Shown piece after piece: positions 35,293 to 43,529 of a DNA stretch of 64,000 nucleotides. The DNA comes from Nannocystis sp. (lineage in GTDB: Bacteria > Myxococcota_A > Polyangia > Nannocystales > Nannocystaceae). Position 1 is the first letter of the stretch. The number at the start of each line of letters is the position of its first letter. The stretch covers positions 2,144,001 through 2,208,000 of the forward strand of contig JADJRG010000013.1 of NCBI GenBank assembly GCA_016712315.1, given 5' to 3'. The notes under the pieces are model-generated. The model was not told the origin of the DNA and made no database searches. It was given only the letters and a program-made list of their open reading frames with translations. The position numbers and the translations under genes are program-made.

Positions 35293-36600
35293 ATGAATCG
35301 TCGATCTTGCTCAGCCCTGCAGGTGTCGCTCTTGGCTCCGCTCGCGGCGATCGTCGCTTGCGTCGACCCTGTGATGGTGACTCCGCCGCGCGATTGCTCG
35401 CTCGTCAGCCAGAACGGCTACGTGCTCGAGGTGATGCAGCGCTCCTACTTATGGAACACGGAGGTCCCTGCGGTGGATCCAGCGGCGTATGAGTCGCCCG
35501 CGGCGCTGCTGGCGGACGTCCGCTTCCGCGAGGTCGATCGCTGGAGCCGCGTCGCCGACAAGGTGCAGAGCGACGCGCTCTTTGAAGAGGGCAAGTTCAT
35601 CGGCTTCGGCTTCAGCCACCGGCGCGATCAGGACGGCCGGGTCCGGGTGTCGTTCGTCGACGGCGACTCTCCGGCCTCACGCGCGGGCCTCCGTCGCGGT
35701 GACGAGCTGGTGCTGATCAATCAGCGCTCCATCGCCGAGATCGACGCGGGGCAGCTCTGGGGCGAGATGTTCGGGCCGACAGAGCTCGGGATCTCGCTCG
35801 ATCTGCAGGTCGTCGGCGTCACCGGTGAGCTGCAAGACCTCGCGCTGACGAAGGACTGGGTGTCGATCGTGTCGGTGCCGGTCGCGGAGGTGGTCGAGCT
35901 CGACGGGCGCCAGATCGGCTATCTGGTCTTCAGCTCCTTCGTCGAGCCGGGTATCGACGAGCTGGACAGCGCCTTCAAGAAGCTGAAGGCCGCGGGGATC
36001 TCAGAGCTGGTGATCGATATGCGCTATAACGGCGGCGGTCGCCTCTCGGTGGCGCGTCACCTCGCGAGCCTGATCGCCGGCGACGCGGGCAAGCGCCGCG
36101 AGATCGTGTATCGGGTCGTCCACAACGAGGACCTCAGCGACGCCAATGAGTCGTACAAGCTCAGCCGCCTCGATGACGCCGTGAATTTGAGCCGCGTCTA
36201 CTTTCTAACGACCGGCCGCACGCTCTCGGCGAGCGAGCTGGTGATCAACGCGGTGCGGCCGTATGTCGACACCTATGTGGTCGGCGGGGCGACCGGGGGC
36301 AAGCCGGTGGGCATGCGCTCGTTCGAGTTCTGCGACAAGATCCTCTTCCCGATCACCTTCCGCTTGGTCAACGCCGCCGGCGAGACCGACTACTTCGACG
36401 GGCTCGCCCCGGACTGCGCGGCGATCGACGATCTCTCGCATGAGCTCGGCGATCCCAAGGAGGCCTCGTTGGCCGCCGCGCTGACGTTGATCCGCGACGG
36501 CTCCTGCGAGGTCGACATCGACGCCGGGGCGCCAGCACCCGCGCCGGAGGAGCTGCTCTTGCGCGAGGATCCCTGGCGGGCGCTGGTCGGCCGCTGGTAG
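35293..36600 (+). CDS. S41-family peptidase lipoprotein with PDZ domain
   Basis: 435 residues. Signal with lipobox LAAIVAC (Cys ~23). The short N-terminal helical part (NGYVLEVMQRSYLWNTEVP, ~40-60) is typical of bacterial tricorn/CTP-like S41 enzymes. PDZ about 105-165 (FVDGDSPASRAGLRRGDELVLINQRSI). Protease core ~190-400: IGYLVFSSFVEPGIDELDSAFKKLKAAGISELVIDMRYNGGGRLSVARHLASLIAG, then TTGRTLSASELVINAV (nucleophile Ser in SAS-E) and VGGATGGKPVGM (Lys). All expected residues are present. Probably an envelope-anchored processing protease. It is separated from the response regulator by 21 bases, convergent. Confidence 0.85.
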   Translation: MNRRSCSALQVSLLAPLAAIVACVDPVMVTPPRDCSLVSQNGYVLEVMQRSYLWNTEVPAVDPAAYESPAALLADVRFREVDRWSRVADKVQSDALFEEGKFIGFGFSHRRDQDGRVRVSFVDGDSPASRAGLRRGDELVLINQRSIAEIDAGQLWGEMFGPTELGISLDLQVVGVTGELQDLALTKDWVSIVSVPVAEVVELDGRQIGYLVFSSFVEPGIDELDSAFKKLKAAGISELVIDMRYNGGGRLSVARHLASLIAGDAGKRREIVYRVVHNEDLSDANESYKLSRLDDAVNLSRVYFLTTGRTLSASELVINAVRPYVDTYVVGGATGGKPVGMRSFEFCDKILFPITFRLVNAAGETDYFDGLAPDCAAIDDLSHELGDPKEASLAAALTLIRDGSCEVDIDAGAPAPAPEELLLREDPWRALVGRW

Positions 36601-36621
36601 TCGCGGCGTCGGCGGCGAGGG

Positions 36622-37377
36622 TCAGCCGCCCTCGTCGATGACGCGCGCGCCCTCCATGATCAGGCCTGTGATCGAGAGGGAGATCTCTGGAGTGATCTCC
36701 AGCTCGAGAGGCGCGAATTCGAAGCGTCCGCTGCGCCAGGTGAACGCCCGGAAGATCGCCGCCTCGTTGCGAGCCGCGCCGTCATCGAGGGTCGCCGCGA
36801 GCGCGCGCCCCTTCTTGATGTAGATCCGCAGGACGGCGCTCGGGTCGCGGTTGTAGACGACGAGCAGGCCGGACTTGCGCTCCATCTCGAGCAGGGTCAA
36901 CGCGGAGGGCAGGCCGATCTCCGCGAGCTCGCCTGAGATCGCGCGGTCGTCGACCAAGTCGAGGATCCTGTAGTGCTGCCGCAGCTCGCGCTCGACCTCG
37001 TCGCGGCGGGTGAGCAGCCGGCGAATTCGGAGCTCGAGCTCCTCGAGCTCGAAGGGCTTGCTCAGGTAGTCGTCGGCGCCGATCCGCAGCCCGTGGATCC
37101 GGTCCTGGGCGCCCCCGAGGGCCGTCAAATAGATGATCGGGGTGAAGACGAAGTCCGCGTCGGCGCGCAGGCGCTTGCCGAGCTCCCAGCCGTCCATCTT
37201 CGGCATCAACACGTCTGTGATCACGAGGTCGGGGCGCCAGCGGTGAAGCAGCGCGAGCGCCTCCTCGCCGTCGCTCGCGGTCTTCACCGCGTACCCGTGC
37301 CCGCTCAAGAAGCGCCCCAGCAGCCGGCGCACGCCCGCGTCATCATCGACCACCAAGATCTGCGAGGCTTCGGCCAT
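36622..37377 (-). CDS. Response regulator: receiver + DUF4388 (PATAN) domain
   Basis: 251 residues. The receiver (1-120) has acidic residues VVDDDAG (~10-16), phosphoacceptor Asp in LVITDVLMPKMDGWELG (~55), Thr/Ser in IIYLTAL and Lys in YLSKPFELEEL. A linker helix leads to the DUF4388 domain (~145-245): ISGELAEIGLPSALTLLEMERKSGLLVVYN...ILRIYIKKGRALAATL, FRAFTWRSGRFEFAPLE. The PATAN/DUF4388 family is frequent in Myxococcota and cyanobacteria and mediates protein interactions rather than DNA binding. GGAGGTGA just before ATG 37377 is an excellent ribosome site. Confidence 0.9.
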   Translation of the reverse strand: MAEASQILVVDDDAGVRRLLGRFLSGHGYAVKTASDGEEALALLHRWRPDLVITDVLMPKMDGWELGKRLRADADFVFTPIIYLTALGGAQDRIHGLRIGADDYLSKPFELEELELRIRRLLTRRDEVERELRQHYRILDLVDDRAISGELAEIGLPSALTLLEMERKSGLLVVYNRDPSAVLRIYIKKGRALAATLDDGAARNEAAIFRAFTWRSGRFEFAPLELEITPEISLSITGLIMEGARVIDEGG

Positions 37378-37686
37378 TCACCTCCGGCGCTTCGCGCCGT
37401 CCGCCGCGAGGATAACCGCGATAACTCGCCGAGCGCCGGATTGCTGACGAGTCATCAGCGCGCGTGCAAAAGCGCGCTGTGCTCGCGCGCCAAGTCGCGG
37501 TCTCGCGCCCTGGTTCAGCGGCGGCGCGGGCCTCTGCGCGATCTGCACCGTCTGGACGATTCTCATGGTTTTGTGCTTAGATTCTCCCCTAAAGCAAAGG
37601 GCTGCAGCGGCGCGGACGTGCGCCCCTGGCCCCGCGCTCCACCGCGAAAGCGCCAAAAAGCTCCCGCAAGCACGAAGGACGCATCC
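37378..37686. other. Divergent intergenic region between response regulator and small protein
   Basis: 309 bases with no credible coding frame. It contains the response regulator's ribosome site at the left end, the sequence TTAGATTCTCCCCTAAAGC about 100 bases before ATG 37687 (possible promoter area) and an AAGGA ribosome site near 37675. A self-complementary run of gcgc/cgcg around 37460-37500 has no obvious function. Confidence 0.5.
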
Positions 37687-38094
37687 ATGGATCTCAAGAC
37701 TGTTACCAAGCTCCTCCAGGAGGTCGAAGACGGCCTGGGCGGCGGTCTGGCTGCCTGCGACGTCTTCAGCAAGCAGTCGGGCATGTCGATCGCTGGCATC
37801 CGCACCGCACCGAAGGCGTGCGCGCTCTTCAACGTGGTGATGGAGCGGACCACGGAGGCGATCAAGAAGTCCGGCCTGCCGATCCCCGATCAGCTCCAAT
37901 CGCTGATGATCCAGCTCGGCGTCGACAACGAGAACCCGCTCGTCTTGATCGCCGTGATCGAACTCGACTCGAAGTACCGCATGGGTATGGCGGTCGACCT
38001 CACGAAGTCGTCGCTCGGCCTGCTGATCAGCGTGGTCCTCCCGGACGTGCTCGGTCCGCTGCGCCAGTCGCTGACCTCCGGCCGCTCCGCCTGA
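37687..38094 (+). CDS. Small Roadblock/LC7-like protein (135 aa)
   Basis: 135 residues from ATG 37687 with AAGGACGC upstream. The profile is helix (KTVTKLLQEVEDGLGGGLAACDVF), strand, strand (SIAGIRT), helix (KACALFNVVMERTTEAIKKSG), then strands DNENPLVLIAVIELD and YRMGMAVDLTKSSLGLLISVVL and a final helix. This alpha/beta order with paired hydrophobic strands fits the Roadblock/LC7 fold seen in MglB-type and small regulatory proteins; identity is uncertain. It lies between two signalling loci and could be a partner of either. It is followed by a good terminator, so it is a single-gene unit. Confidence 0.5.
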   Translation: MDLKTVTKLLQEVEDGLGGGLAACDVFSKQSGMSIAGIRTAPKACALFNVVMERTTEAIKKSGLPIPDQLQSLMIQLGVDNENPLVLIAVIELDSKYRMGMAVDLTKSSLGLLISVVLPDVLGPLRQSLTSGRSA

Positions 38095-38116
38095 GCGTTG
38101 TCGCTGGCTCGCCTGA

Positions 38117-38158
38117 GAGAGCTCTCAGTCCCAGGAGGACTGGGGGCTCTCTTGTTTT
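38117..38158 (+). terminator. Rho-independent terminator of the Roadblock-like gene
   Basis: 15-bp stem GAGAGCTCTCAGTCC / GGACTGGGGGCTCTC (two G-U pairs), loop CAGGA, followed by TTGTTTT. Confidence 0.75.
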
Positions 38159-38325
38159 GGTTCGTTCGGGGCTCTCTCGCCGCCCCGCGCTCGCCGTCTC
38201 CCTCTGCGGTCACGCTCCAGGTCCCGAGCGTTGGCCCTGAGAATGCAGACGTGAGGCAGGTAGCGGCGAGGCGGGATTGATCGCCGGATCAACGCCCTCG
38301 ATCACCATCGAGCCGCCTCATTTCT

Positions 38326-38331
38326 TATACT
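38326..38331 (+). promoter_or_regulatory. -10 hexamer TATACT before the histidine kinase operon
   Basis: TATACT (5 of 6 to TATAAT) lies 23 bases before GTG 38355, giving a leader with GAGGG as a ribosome site. No -35 box is clear. Confidence 0.45.
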
Positions 38332-38354
38332 GCGTTCGTCGATGCGAGGGCCCC

Positions 38355-40367
38355 GTGGACACGCTTGAGGATCTGCCGACGCTGCCGGTCGTCGTCTGCT
38401 CGGCGCAGCTCGCCGCGTCGGCGTTGGCGGCGGAGCTGCGGCGGCTGTCCGCGCAGCTCCGGGTCGTCGCGCGCGGCGAGCTGTTGGCGCTGCTCGAGGG
38501 CTTCTCGCTCGAGGACCCGCTGGTGGTCTTGCTCGACGACTCGCTGCTCGCTGGGCCGGGCCGCGCGGCGCTGCCAGAGCGCCTGCGCCGCAGCCCGACG
38601 CTGCGCCTCATCACGATCGGCGTGGGCGAGCTGGCCGATGACACGAGCGTGCCGGAGGCCCGACTCACCGCGGTCTTGGCGGGTGAGCCGCGGCCAGGCG
38701 AGCTGTTCCGGGCGGCCCGCAGCGCCCTGCGCGAGGCGGCCTACGAGGCTCGCCACCGCAAGCTCGCCGCTGAGGTCAGCCTGCGGGCCGCGCAGATCCA
38801 CGAGCTCAACCGGATCGGCGTTGCCTTGTCGACCGAGCGCAACCAAGAGCGGCTCTTGGTGCGGATCCTCTCCGCCCTCCGCGATCTCACGGCGGCGGAC
38901 GCCGGCTCCCTCTACCTCGCGGAGACCGGCGCCGACGGCCAGCGAGTGCTCCGCTTCACCGTCGCCCAGAACGACTCGATCCCGACGCCCGCGCTGGTGC
39001 GCTTCACCCTGCCGATCGAGCCGCGCACGCTCGCCGGTTATGTCGCGTGGTCTGGCCAGCCGCTCAACATCCCCGACGTCTACGCGATCTCAGGCGACCA
39101 GCCGTACTCGTTCTCAAAGGCCTTCGACGAGAAGACAGGCTATCGGACGCGCTCGATGCTGGTGATGCCGATGAAGAACCAGCTCGGGGAGATCATCGGC
39201 GTGGTGCAGCTCATCAACAAGCGCGGCTCGAGCGAGCGGCTCCCCGACCCGCCGCACCTCTGCTGTGACATCGTCCCCTTCGATGACCTCGCGGTCGAGC
39301 TCTCGACCTCGTTGACCTCGCAGGCGGCGGTGTGCATCGAGAATAACGTCCTGTATGAGGGGCTGAACGGCAACATCCAGGAGCTGAAGGACACGCAGGC
39401 GCAGCTGGTGCAGAGCGAGAAGCTGGCGAGCCTCGGTCAGCTCACCGCGGGTGTCGCCCACGAGATCAACAACCCGCTCGCCTTCACCCGCAACAACACG
39501 AGCCTGGCGATCGAGCGGATCGCCTCGGCGGCGCGGCGAATCGCCGTCACCGCCTGGATCGCGACGAGCGAGGAGGATCCCTTCGACCGCATCGACGCCG
39601 GTGAGGCGCTGCTTCGCCGCCTCGCGGAGGACCCGGCGCTGGCGGCCGACGTGCGCGAGGTGCAAGGCGAGCTCGGCGGGCTCTCGGTCGGTGAGCGGGT
39701 CGCTATCCTCGATCAGTTCATGGACTACGCGCGGCAGCGCAAGGAGATGGACGAGGGCAAGCTCGACGATCTGCTCTTCCGCGTCGGCACGCTGCTCGAG
39801 GAGAGCACGATCGGCCTCGGCCGGGTCGCTGAGATCGTCCGCGGGCTCCGCAACTTCTCGCGCCTCGACGAGGCCCACTTCCAAGACGCCGACATCGACG
39901 AGGGGATCAAGCAGACGCTGATGATCCTGCGCGAGCCTGCGCGCGAGCAGTCGGTCACGCTGGTCCCGGATCTCACGCTCACCCGGCCGGTGCCGTGCTT
40001 CCCCGCGAAGCTGAACCAGGTGATCCTGAACCTCATCAACAACGCGATCGACGCCTCGCCCGCGGGCTCAGAGGTCCGCGTGATCACGCGCGAGCGCGGC
40101 GACCACGTCGAGATCATGGTGAGCGATAGCGGCCACGGGATCCCGGAGGCGATCCGCACCAAGATCTTCGACCCGTTCTTCACCACGAAGCCCGTGGGCA
40201 AGGGTACAGGGCTCGGACTCGCGATCTCATACAGGATCATCCAGGAGCATCGCGGGAAGATCAGCGTCGCGCCCAACCAAGACGGCGTCGGCGTAGTATT
40301 CTCAATTCGGATCCCTGTCGCTCATCCGGAGCAGCAGGAGCAGGTGGTCGTCGCGGAGGTTCAATGA
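38355..40367 (+). CDS. Cytoplasmic histidine kinase with pseudo-receiver and GAF domains
   Basis: About 670 residues from GTG 38355 (GAGGG four bases upstream). Residues ~10-125 look like a receiver fold without a typical phosphoacceptor (VVVCSAQ, DPLVVLLDDSLL, LRLITIGVGEL). A GAF domain spans ~145-345 (RNQERLLVRILSALRDLTAADAGSLYLAE, LNIPDVYAI, YRTRSMLVMPMKNQLGEIIGVVQLINK). The kinase core follows: LASLGQLTAGVAHEINNPLAF (His ~383), a ~100-residue insert, NQVILNLINNAIDA, VSDSGHGIPE and GKGTGLGLAISYRIIQEH. No TM segment, so it senses an internal signal. Its stop overlaps the tryptophanase start (ATGA). Confidence 0.9.
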   Translation: MDTLEDLPTLPVVVCSAQLAASALAAELRRLSAQLRVVARGELLALLEGFSLEDPLVVLLDDSLLAGPGRAALPERLRRSPTLRLITIGVGELADDTSVPEARLTAVLAGEPRPGELFRAARSALREAAYEARHRKLAAEVSLRAAQIHELNRIGVALSTERNQERLLVRILSALRDLTAADAGSLYLAETGADGQRVLRFTVAQNDSIPTPALVRFTLPIEPRTLAGYVAWSGQPLNIPDVYAISGDQPYSFSKAFDEKTGYRTRSMLVMPMKNQLGEIIGVVQLINKRGSSERLPDPPHLCCDIVPFDDLAVELSTSLTSQAAVCIENNVLYEGLNGNIQELKDTQAQLVQSEKLASLGQLTAGVAHEINNPLAFTRNNTSLAIERIASAARRIAVTAWIATSEEDPFDRIDAGEALLRRLAEDPALAADVREVQGELGGLSVGERVAILDQFMDYARQRKEMDEGKLDDLLFRVGTLLEESTIGLGRVAEIVRGLRNFSRLDEAHFQDADIDEGIKQTLMILREPAREQSVTLVPDLTLTRPVPCFPAKLNQVILNLINNAIDASPAGSEVRVITRERGDHVEIMVSDSGHGIPEAIRTKIFDPFFTTKPVGKGTGLGLAISYRIIQEHRGKISVAPNQDGVGVVFSIRIPVAHPEQQEQVVVAEVQ

Positions 40368-41749
40368 GGAGTAGGGAGCGCCTGGTCATCCCGTTCCGCT
40401 CGAAGGTGGTCGAGCCGATCTCACTCCTGCCACGGGAGGAGCGGCAGCGACGCGTCGAGGCGGCGGGCTTCAATCTCTTTCGTCTCGCTTCGGCCGACGT
40501 CTATATCGACCTGCTGACCGACAGCGGCACCGGGGCTATCTCGGTCTACCAGCTCGGCCGCTCGATGATGGGGGACGAGAGCTACGCCGGCTCGCGCTCC
40601 TTCGAGGAGATGCGCCGGCAGGTGCAGGAGACGATGGGCTTCCCCTTCACCATCCCGGTGCACCAAGGCCGCGCCGCCGAGCAGGTGCTGAACTACGTGA
40701 TGATCCGGCGGAACTCGTTCGTCCCCGGCAACGCCCACTTCGACACGACCAAGGCGCACATCGAGATCGCGGAGGGCCGCGCGATCGACTGCACGATCGA
40801 CGCCGGCCGCACCTCCGAGGGCAACTACCCGTTCAAGGGCAACATCGCGGTCTCCAAGCTCGAGCGGGTGATCGAGCGCTACGGCGCCCGCCACATCGCC
40901 TACATCCTGCTGACCATCACCTGCAACTCAGGCGGCGGCCAGCCGGTGTCGATGCAGAACATCCGCGACGTCCGCGCGCTGGCGTCGGCGCACGGCCTGC
41001 CGCTGGTCTTCGACGCCGCTCGCTTCGCCGAGAACGCGTACTTCATTAAAGAGCGCGAGCCTGGCTACAAGGACAAGTCGATCCCGGAGATCGTCCACGA
41101 GATGTTCTCGTACGCCGACGCGTGCACGATGAGCGCGAAGAAGGACGCGATCGTGCCGATGGGCGGCTTCATCGGCTGCCGCGACCCGGAGCTGTACGAG
41201 CGCCTCAAGACCCCGGCGATCCTCTTCGAGGGATTCTTCACCTACGGCGGCATGTCCGGCGCGGATATGGAGATGCTGGCGCAGGGCCTGCGCGAGGTGA
41301 CGGACGTGACCTACTTGGCCTATCGCATCGGTCAGGTGCGTCGCTTCGGCGAGCTGCTCCAGTCCTTCGGGGTGCCGATCGTCGAGCCGGTCGGCGGCCA
41401 CGCGGTCTTCATCGACGCCCGCAAGTTCTTCCCCAACGTGCCCGAGGACGAGTTCCCGGCGCAGCTCCTCTGCGCCGAGCTCTACCGCGAAGGCGGCGTA
41501 CGCTGCGTCGAGGTCGGCTCGTGCTTGGTGGGTCGCGACCCGGACAGCGGCGAGAACATCCGCCCGCCGCTCGACCTCTGCCGCCTCACCATCCCCCGGC
41601 GGGTGTACACTTTCGAGCACTTGGAGTACGTCGCAGACGTCATACGCACAGTCCTTGAGGAGAGGGGCACCAAGCTGAAGCGCGGCCTCTGCTTCGACCA
41701 CGAGGCGGAGGGGATCCGTCACTTCTCGTCGACGTTCCGCTACCTGTAG
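40364..41749 (+). CDS. tnaA: Tryptophanase
   Basis: 461 residues (E. coli TnaA 471). A PLP enzyme converting L-tryptophan to indole, pyruvate and ammonia. Landmarks: YQLGRSMMGDESYAGSRS (~66-83), PVHQGRAAEQVLNYVM, PGNAHFDTTKAHIE, MSAKKDAIVPMGG (PLP Lys), VEVGSCLVGRDP and CRLTIPRRVYTFEHLEYVADV. Two positions separate it from tyrosine phenol-lyase: VEVGS has no Arg where lyase has E-R-G, and the C-terminal IRHFSS keeps the His that corresponds to TnaA His463, where lyase has Phe. Its start overlaps the kinase stop and the response regulator starts 20 bases later. No tnaC-like leader or tnaB permease is present. Confidence 0.88.
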   Translation: MRSRERLVIPFRSKVVEPISLLPREERQRRVEAAGFNLFRLASADVYIDLLTDSGTGAISVYQLGRSMMGDESYAGSRSFEEMRRQVQETMGFPFTIPVHQGRAAEQVLNYVMIRRNSFVPGNAHFDTTKAHIEIAEGRAIDCTIDAGRTSEGNYPFKGNIAVSKLERVIERYGARHIAYILLTITCNSGGGQPVSMQNIRDVRALASAHGLPLVFDAARFAENAYFIKEREPGYKDKSIPEIVHEMFSYADACTMSAKKDAIVPMGGFIGCRDPELYERLKTPAILFEGFFTYGGMSGADMEMLAQGLREVTDVTYLAYRIGQVRRFGELLQSFGVPIVEPVGGHAVFIDARKFFPNVPEDEFPAQLLCAELYREGGVRCVEVGSCLVGRDPDSGENIRPPLDLCRLTIPRRVYTFEHLEYVADVIRTVLEERGTKLKRGLCFDHEAEGIRHFSSTFRYL

Positions 41750-41769
41750 ACCGAGAGAGAGGGTCCACG

Positions 41770-42237
41770 ATGGGTTGGAAGGATTTTAAAAAGACCGGGC
41801 AGGTCCAAGCCGACACCAAGCTGTCGGCGTTGGGGCTGCTGATCGTCGACGACGAGAAGTCGATCGTCACCACGCTTGAGGAGAGCTTCCGCGGCCTCTT
41901 CAAGATCCACACCGCGACCTCGGGCAAGGAGGCGCTGCAGATCTTCCGCGACAACGAGATCAACTTGATCGTCAGCGACCAGCGGATGCCCGAGATGACC
42001 GGCATCGAGCTGTTCTCGCACATCAAGGACATCAACCCGACGACGATCCGGATCCTGCTCACCGGCTACGCTGACATCAACGCGGTGATCCGCGGGGTGA
42101 ACGAGGGGCTCCTGTGGAAGTACGTCACGAAGCCGTGGAACGCCGAGGACCTGAAGGCGCTGGTCCGCGAGGGGGCGAGGAAGTACTACAAGGACGCCGG
42201 CCTCGACGCGCCGAGCTTCCGGATCCTCGGGGCCTGA
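41770..42237 (+). CDS. Single-domain response regulator (receiver) of the tryptophanase operon
   Basis: 155 residues. Receiver ~20-145: LGLLIVDDEKSIVTTLEESF (acidic pair), LIVSDQRMPEMTGIELFSHI (phosphoacceptor Asp ~64), IRILLTGYADINAVIRGVNEG (Thr) and LWKYVTKPWNAEDLKALVREG (Lys). The SDQRMPEMTG...LLTGYAD pattern is that of RpfG/HD-GYP-type receivers, but no output domain follows, only a ~10-residue tail. The first 17 residues are a charged extension. It is the last gene of the operon, so the kinase, the enzyme and the receiver are made together. Confidence 0.88.
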   Translation: MGWKDFKKTGQVQADTKLSALGLLIVDDEKSIVTTLEESFRGLFKIHTATSGKEALQIFRDNEINLIVSDQRMPEMTGIELFSHIKDINPTTIRILLTGYADINAVIRGVNEGLLWKYVTKPWNAEDLKALVREGARKYYKDAGLDAPSFRILGA

Positions 42238-42294
42238 GCGACGAAGAGGTCGGCCCCTCTCTCCCGATCTCCGCGAGCCCCAGGTAGGACGAAC

Positions 42295-42330
42295 AAGAGG
42301 CCAGGTCCCAAAGACCAGGCCTCTTTCTTT
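42295..42330 (+). terminator. Terminator of the kinase-tryptophanase-regulator operon
   Basis: Arms AAGAGGCCAGGTC / GACCAGGCCTCTT with one central mismatch, loop CCAAA, followed by TCTTT. Confidence 0.75.
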
Positions 42331-42358
42331 GCGCGCCTGCGCCGCCGCTGCGCCGCGA

Positions 42359-43132
42359 TCAGAGCAGCCGGCGCAGCAGCACGGCGCTGATGTTGTCGGG
42401 GCCGCCTTGATCGTTGGCCGCCTGCACGAGCTCGCGCACCGCCTGCTCGGGCGTGCACTGGGTGATGATCGCGTGCAAGTCCTCGGGCGGGACGACGTCG
42501 CTGAGGCCGTCGCTGCAGAGCAAGATGTTGTCGCCGACGGCGATGAGGCCGGCGTTGATGTCAGGGACGCCGCGCGACTTGCCGTGGCCGAGGCAGCGCG
42601 AGATCCGGCCGCGGTAGGGGTGCACGGCGGCTTGATCCTTCGTAATAACGCCCTTGGAGACCAGCTCTTGGACCATCGTGTGGTCGAGCGTGATCGGCGT
42701 CGCGGCCCGCTTGTCGACCAAGTAGGCGCGGCTGTCGCCAGAGTGGGCGACCCACATCTTCTCGCGCACACCCATCACCATCACCGCGGTGCAGCCCATG
42801 CCCTCGGTGTCGGGGTTCTTCTGGGTGTGCTCGGTGATCCGTTGGCTGGCGAGGGTGAACGCGTGGTAGAGCAGCTCGCGCGGGTTCTGCTTGCGGAAAT
42901 TGCCGTCGACGTACGCGCTGATCGTCTCGACCGCGATCGCCGAGGCGACCTCTCCGGCGTTGTGGCCGCCCATGCCGTCGCAGACGATCGCCAAGTAGTA
43001 GCCGCGGCTGTCGTCCTCTTGCAGCGAGATCGCGTCCTCGTTGTGCTCCCGCGCCAACCCCGGGTCGCAGGCGCCAGCCATGTGCACCTCGAAGTTGCCG
43101 GGGTAGAGAGAGCGCCGGAAGAGCTTGTACAT
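42359..43132 (-). CDS. PP2C-family protein serine/threonine phosphatase
   Basis: 257 residues, a minimal Stp1-type phosphatase. Metal-binding motifs: DPGLAREHNEDAISL (Asp in NED), AIVCDGMGGHNAGEVAS (DGMGG), VAHSGDSRAYLV (GDSRAY), ITLDHTMVQELV, LLCSDGLSDVVPPEDL (SDG) and DQGGPDNISAVLLR (DN). It should reverse Ser/Thr kinase action in the cytoplasm; the kinase at 4053-5654 is one possible opponent in this window. Start ATG 43132; no ribosome site is evident. It is convergent with the tryptophanase operon. Confidence 0.92.
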   Translation of the reverse strand: MYKLFRRSLYPGNFEVHMAGACDPGLAREHNEDAISLQEDDSRGYYLAIVCDGMGGHNAGEVASAIAVETISAYVDGNFRKQNPRELLYHAFTLASQRITEHTQKNPDTEGMGCTAVMVMGVREKMWVAHSGDSRAYLVDKRAATPITLDHTMVQELVSKGVITKDQAAVHPYRGRISRCLGHGKSRGVPDINAGLIAVGDNILLCSDGLSDVVPPEDLHAIITQCTPEQAVRELVQAANDQGGPDNISAVLLRRLL

Positions 43133-43277
43133 GAAACCCGGTGATAGACCGTAGGCGGCGTTCAGGGGGGTCGAAGCCTCGCCATCGTGGCACCCTAGCC
43201 CCGCCGGGGCAAGCCCGCGATCGGGCGGGTCAATTGCGAGCGAGCCCTCTGACGCCCCAAATTCCGAACCAAAGGGG

Positions 43278-43313
43278 AAGGCCCGGGAGCGCCTGGCGGC
43301 GCCCTCGGGCCTT
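43278..43313 (-). terminator. Hairpin between tRNA-Ala and the PP2C gene
   Basis: 16-base arms with two mismatches (AAGGCCCG.. / ..CGGGCCTT) and a 4-base loop, downstream of the tRNA on the minus strand; a short CCCCTTTGG follows. Probably ends the tRNA transcript. Confidence 0.5.
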
Positions 43314-43340
43314 CATTGGGCCGCTTTGGCCCTTCCGCGG

Positions 43341-43413
43341 TGGAGCTGAGGGGGATCGAACCCCTGACCTGAGCATTGCGAACGCTCCGCTCTCCCAGCT
43401 GAGCTACAGCCCC
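43341..43413 (-). tRNA. tRNA-Ala, anticodon CGC
   Basis: 73 bases fold as a full cloverleaf. Acceptor GGGGCTG / CAGCTCC includes the G3-U70 wobble pair that marks alanine tRNAs; D arm GCTC..GAGC with AGCTGGGAGA loop; anticodon loop TTCGCAA (CGC reads GCG codons, abundant here); T arm AGGGG-TTCGATC-CCCCT. Discriminator A. The 3' CCA is not encoded (CCG follows). Confidence 0.95.
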
Positions 43414-43426
43414 GCGAAGGGTCGGT

Positions 43427-43455
43427 AAGCTAACCGAAGCCGAGGGACGATGCAA
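43427..43455 (-). promoter_or_regulatory. Candidate tRNA promoter TTGCAT-17-TAGCTT
   Basis: -35 TTGCAT (43450-43455), -10 TAGCTT (43427-43432), minus strand, ending 13 bases before the mature tRNA 5' end. Confidence 0.4.
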
Positions 43456-43529
43456 GCGGTTCTTTGTGACCCCGCCGCGGCGTCGTCGCTGCGCGGCGCC
43501 GATCGCTGGGGCACACTCGCGGCGTCAGG

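Noticed and set aside
40364..41749. Tyrosine phenol-lyase instead of tryptophanase
   Set aside because: The lyase-specific Arg (E-R-G) is V-E-V-G here and the C-terminal Phe of lyase is His, as in TnaA.
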